Of a stretch of DNA of 64,000 nt, positions 61,858 through 64,000 are shown piece after piece. The DNA lies in contig NZ_JAFRGN010000027.1 in the NCBI RefSeq assembly GCF_017433805.1, forward strand, positions 1-64,000, written 5' to 3'. Source of the DNA: Butyrivibrio sp. (GTDB lineage Bacteria > Bacillota > Clostridia > Lachnospirales > Lachnospiraceae). Positions within the stretch are counted from its first letter, which is position 1. Every line of letters begins with the position of its first letter. The position numbers and the translations under genes were made by a program. Below the pieces are notes generated by a model. It saw only the letters and a list, made by a program, of their open reading frames with translations, had not been told where the DNA came from and did no database searches.

Positions 61858-64000
61858 TTATCCCAATATTTCCAGTAGCTCTTCCTTGGACAAGGTAGGA
61901 TTTCTTAGTGAATCTGAGTTAAGAAGCTGGTCAGCCAGCTCTTTTTTCTTGTTCTGAAGAAGAATAATTCGCTCCTCGATTGTGTTCTGCATAATGAGCC
62001 TATAAACAGTCACCACATTCTTTTGGCCTATTCTGTGAGCTCTGTCGGTTGCCTGATTTTCTACAGCTATATTCCACCAGTGATCATAGTGGATTACGAT
62101 ATCTGCAGCTGTAAGGTTAAGTCCGGTTCCTCCTGCTTTAAGGGAAATACAGAATACCGGAGTGTCGTCCTCCTGGAAGGCATCAACCATCTGGATTCGG
62201 TCCTCCTTCTTGGTAGAGCCTGTTAGAAGATAGTGCTTAATTCCTTCTTTTTTCAAAAGCGCAGTCAGTCTGTCCAGCATTGACGTGAACTGTGAGAACA
62301 GCAGAACCTTATGGCCGCTTTCTGCAGCGCTTCTGATCATCTCAAGACACAGGTCTGCCTTGGCGCTTCCGCCTTCATAGTTATCATAAATAAGCCCCGG
62401 ATCACAGCATAGCTGACGAAGTCTTGTAAGCTCTGACAGGATCATGATTCTGTCGCGTCTGAAATCATCCTCACTCTTGGAATCAACCATGAGTTTGATG
62501 CGCTGAAGATGAGCTTTGTACAGTTCCTCCTGCTCTTTTACCATAGGTGCGTAGATGTTTTCTTCAAGCTTATCCGGAAGATCAGCAAGTACATCCTTCT
62601 TAAGTCGCCTTAGTATAAATGGAGAAATCATTCTCTTGAGACGTTTCATGGCATCTTCATCCCCGTCAAGGATGGCAGGAGATTCTATGGACTCCTTAAA
62701 ATGCCTGTAATTGAACAGATATCCTGGCATACAAAAGTCAAATATGCTCCATAGCTCACTGAGCCTGTTTTCGATAGGAGTTCCGGTGAGGGCTATCTTG
62801 AAGGAAGCATTGAGACTTTTAACAGCCTTGGCTACCTGCGTGGTTGGATTTTTGATAAACTGCGCTTCATCTATGATCTGGCAGTCAAAATCAATATATT
62901 TGTACAGATCAATATCGCGGCGTAGAAGGTCATAGGAAGTGATGAGCACATCTGTTTCTTCCTCGTCGATTTCTGATGTTACCCTTACCCTGTCGGGCTT
63001 GATTCCAACAGCTAGCTCGCATTTAAGGGAAGGAGTGAACCTCTTTATTTCATGCTGCCAGTTGTAGACCAGAGATGCTGGGCATACAACAAGAGATGGT
63101 CGATTTTTCTTTTTGTTTCTGACAGATTCCTCTTTGATACTTAATAGGAGCGACAGAACCTGCAGAGTCTTACCAAGACCCATGTCATCGGCCAGAATTC
63201 CTCCAAAGCCATTGTGGCGAAGGGTACGAAGCCATACAAAGCCGTCCTTTTGGTAATCACGCATTACCTTATCAAGTGACTTGGGAACTGAGAACAGGTT
63301 ATCCTTGGTGGTGGCAAAAGAACTTACGAGTTCCTTGAATTCTCTGGTTTTACCAATGGCGGCACCACTTATAATAGCGCTGTTGTCAGCAAGTTCATTT
63401 AGATATAGTGCTCTGTATTTGGGAATAGAAACGTGGCCTGCGAGAATATCCTTGGGAGAGAGTCCGAGGCCTTCATTTATGCTGTATAAAAGCTCCATTT
63501 CCTTGGTCTGAAGATCAATAATATCTCCAGAGGACAGACGGAAATATTTTTTTCTCTGTTTGTATCTGCTAAGGATATTGTTGAGCTCGGTTGCAGAAAT
63601 ATCAGTTGGTACTATAGATAATTCCAACAGGTCTGAAACTACGGAGATGCCCATGGTTACAGTAGGAGCAGATGTTATGTTTACAGCTTTGATGGAATCT
63701 GATAAGTAAACATCCCCAAGCCTTGCCAGTTTTGGAATATCATCTGCAATAAATAAAAAGAGTTTGTCCTCGTTATCCTGTGCTCCATTAAGGATTAGGA
63801 GGCCCTTTTGCTGATCCAGAGTATCAAAGTGCTGGCTTACGAGCTTGATGATAGTGCTCTCCTGATGGAAGTTTCTCTTGATGAGAACCTCGGATTCATT
63901 ATTTAAAGCAGAATCCGCCGTTGCTTCTGGGCCTTCGAATAAATGAATTACCTGCTCGGAAGGTTTTCCTTCATGATAAGTAGCCTGTATATCGCAAGTT
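61858..64000 (-). CDS. SNF2-family helicase, N-terminus beyond the right edge
   Basis: The ATPase core shows ILADDMGLGKTLQV (Walker A), LVVCPASLVYNW, IDEAQFIKN (DEAQ box), TGTPIENRL, and in the second lobe SLKAGGTGLNL and ATDRAHRIGQ. It is a Snf2-like DNA translocase involved in chromatin-like or repair processes; bacterial forms are often HepA-related. The frame stays open from the ATG at 63654 to 64000, where it encodes more of an N-terminal SNF2-associated domain (LIKLVSQHFDTLDQ, KLFLFIADDIPKLARLGD). The protein is therefore longer than 598 residues and incomplete in this window. Confidence 0.93.
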   Translation of the reverse strand, partial: TCDIQATYHEGKPSEQVIHLFEGPEATADSALNNESEVLIKRNFHQESTIIKLVSQHFDTLDQQKGLLILNGAQDNEDKLFLFIADDIPKLARLGDVYLSDSIKAVNITSAPTVTMGISVVSDLLELSIVPTDISATELNNILSRYKQRKKYFRLSSGDIIDLQTKEMELLYSINEGLGLSPKDILAGHVSIPKYRALYLNELADNSAIISGAAIGKTREFKELVSSFATTKDNLFSVPKSLDKVMRDYQKDGFVWLRTLRHNGFGGILADDMGLGKTLQVLSLLLSIKEESVRNKKKNRPSLVVCPASLVYNWQHEIKRFTPSLKCELAVGIKPDRVRVTSEIDEEETDVLITSYDLLRRDIDLYKYIDFDCQIIDEAQFIKNPTTQVAKAVKSLNASFKIALTGTPIENRLSELWSIFDFCMPGYLFNYRHFKESIESPAILDGDEDAMKRLKRMISPFILRRLKKDVLADLPDKLEENIYAPMVKEQEELYKAHLQRIKLMVDSKSEDDFRRDRIMILSELTRLRQLCCDPGLIYDNYEGGSAKADLCLEMIRSAAESGHKVLLFSQFTSMLDRLTALLKKEGIKHYLLTGSTKKEDRIQMVDAFQEDDTPVFCISLKAGGTGLNLTAADIVIHYDHWWNIAVENQATDRAHRIGQKNVVTVYRLIMQNTIEERIILLQNKKKELADQLLNSDSLRNPTLSKEELLEILG

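Overview
The window looks like chromosomal DNA of an anaerobic, low-to-mid-GC Firmicute, most likely a Lachnospiraceae member of the Butyrivibrio/Pseudobutyrivibrio type. This is inferred from the gene families present: class III fructose bisphosphatase, several ECF vitamin transporter S components, a Thermotoga-like CheY, a giant adhesin with InlB-like and Ig-like repeats, and a GH3 glucosidase remnant with a typical Lachnospiraceae N-terminus. No rRNA, tRNA, insertion sequence or CRISPR array was recognised.

Layout. 0.4-7.7 kb: an operon of a membrane J-like protein, an Hsp70 and a TIR-membrane-beta-propeller protein; this is the best candidate for an undescribed chaperone-coupled sensing or defence system. 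7.7-13.5 kb: a membrane protein, an ECF sigma factor operon with an anti-sigma-like protein and two small membrane proteins, nth, and fbp. 14.1-21.9 kb: a 2612-residue surface protein. 22.0-25.2 kb: clpS-clpA-aat, the adaptor, unfoldase and transferase of a bacterial N-degron pathway. 25.3-26.6 kb: two small genes preceded by sigma-28-type promoter matches, one ending in a FliM/FliN-like CheY-binding peptide, and a PH-domain gene. 26.7-31.0 kb: a MarR regulator with two palindromic operators and a heterodimeric ABC exporter. 31.1-34.3 kb: an ECF transporter (S, fused A-A', T).

34.3-39.1 kb: an iron-type alcohol dehydrogenase, a PanT-like S component, coaX and coaBC. The intergenic regions before the dehydrogenase and before coaBC hold arrays of alternating inverted 12-bp half-sites at about 31-bp intervals (three helical turns). 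One further half-site lies before the PanT-like gene, which suggests a pantothenate/CoA operator system. 39.2-43.2 kb: two NAD-dependent epimerase-like genes, the GH3 fragment, an unknown gene whose leader has competing promoter and hairpin signals, and another ECF S component.

43.3-49.4 kb, minus strand: cheY; a pilus/type II secretion-like operon (GGDEF-like protein, transglutaminase lipoprotein, GspF, four pilin-like or DUF4860-like proteins) with no ATPase or prepilin peptidase in view; and a PHP phosphatase. 49.6-53.4 kb: gap, pgk, tpiA and a divergent shikimate-kinase-like gene, with a structured element between pgk and tpiA. 53.5-61.1 kb: a signalling locus (membrane-anchored binding protein, histidine kinase, AraC-type regulator) followed by the ABC importer it probably controls. 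61.1-64 kb: an MgtC-like protein and an SNF2 helicase that runs off the right edge.
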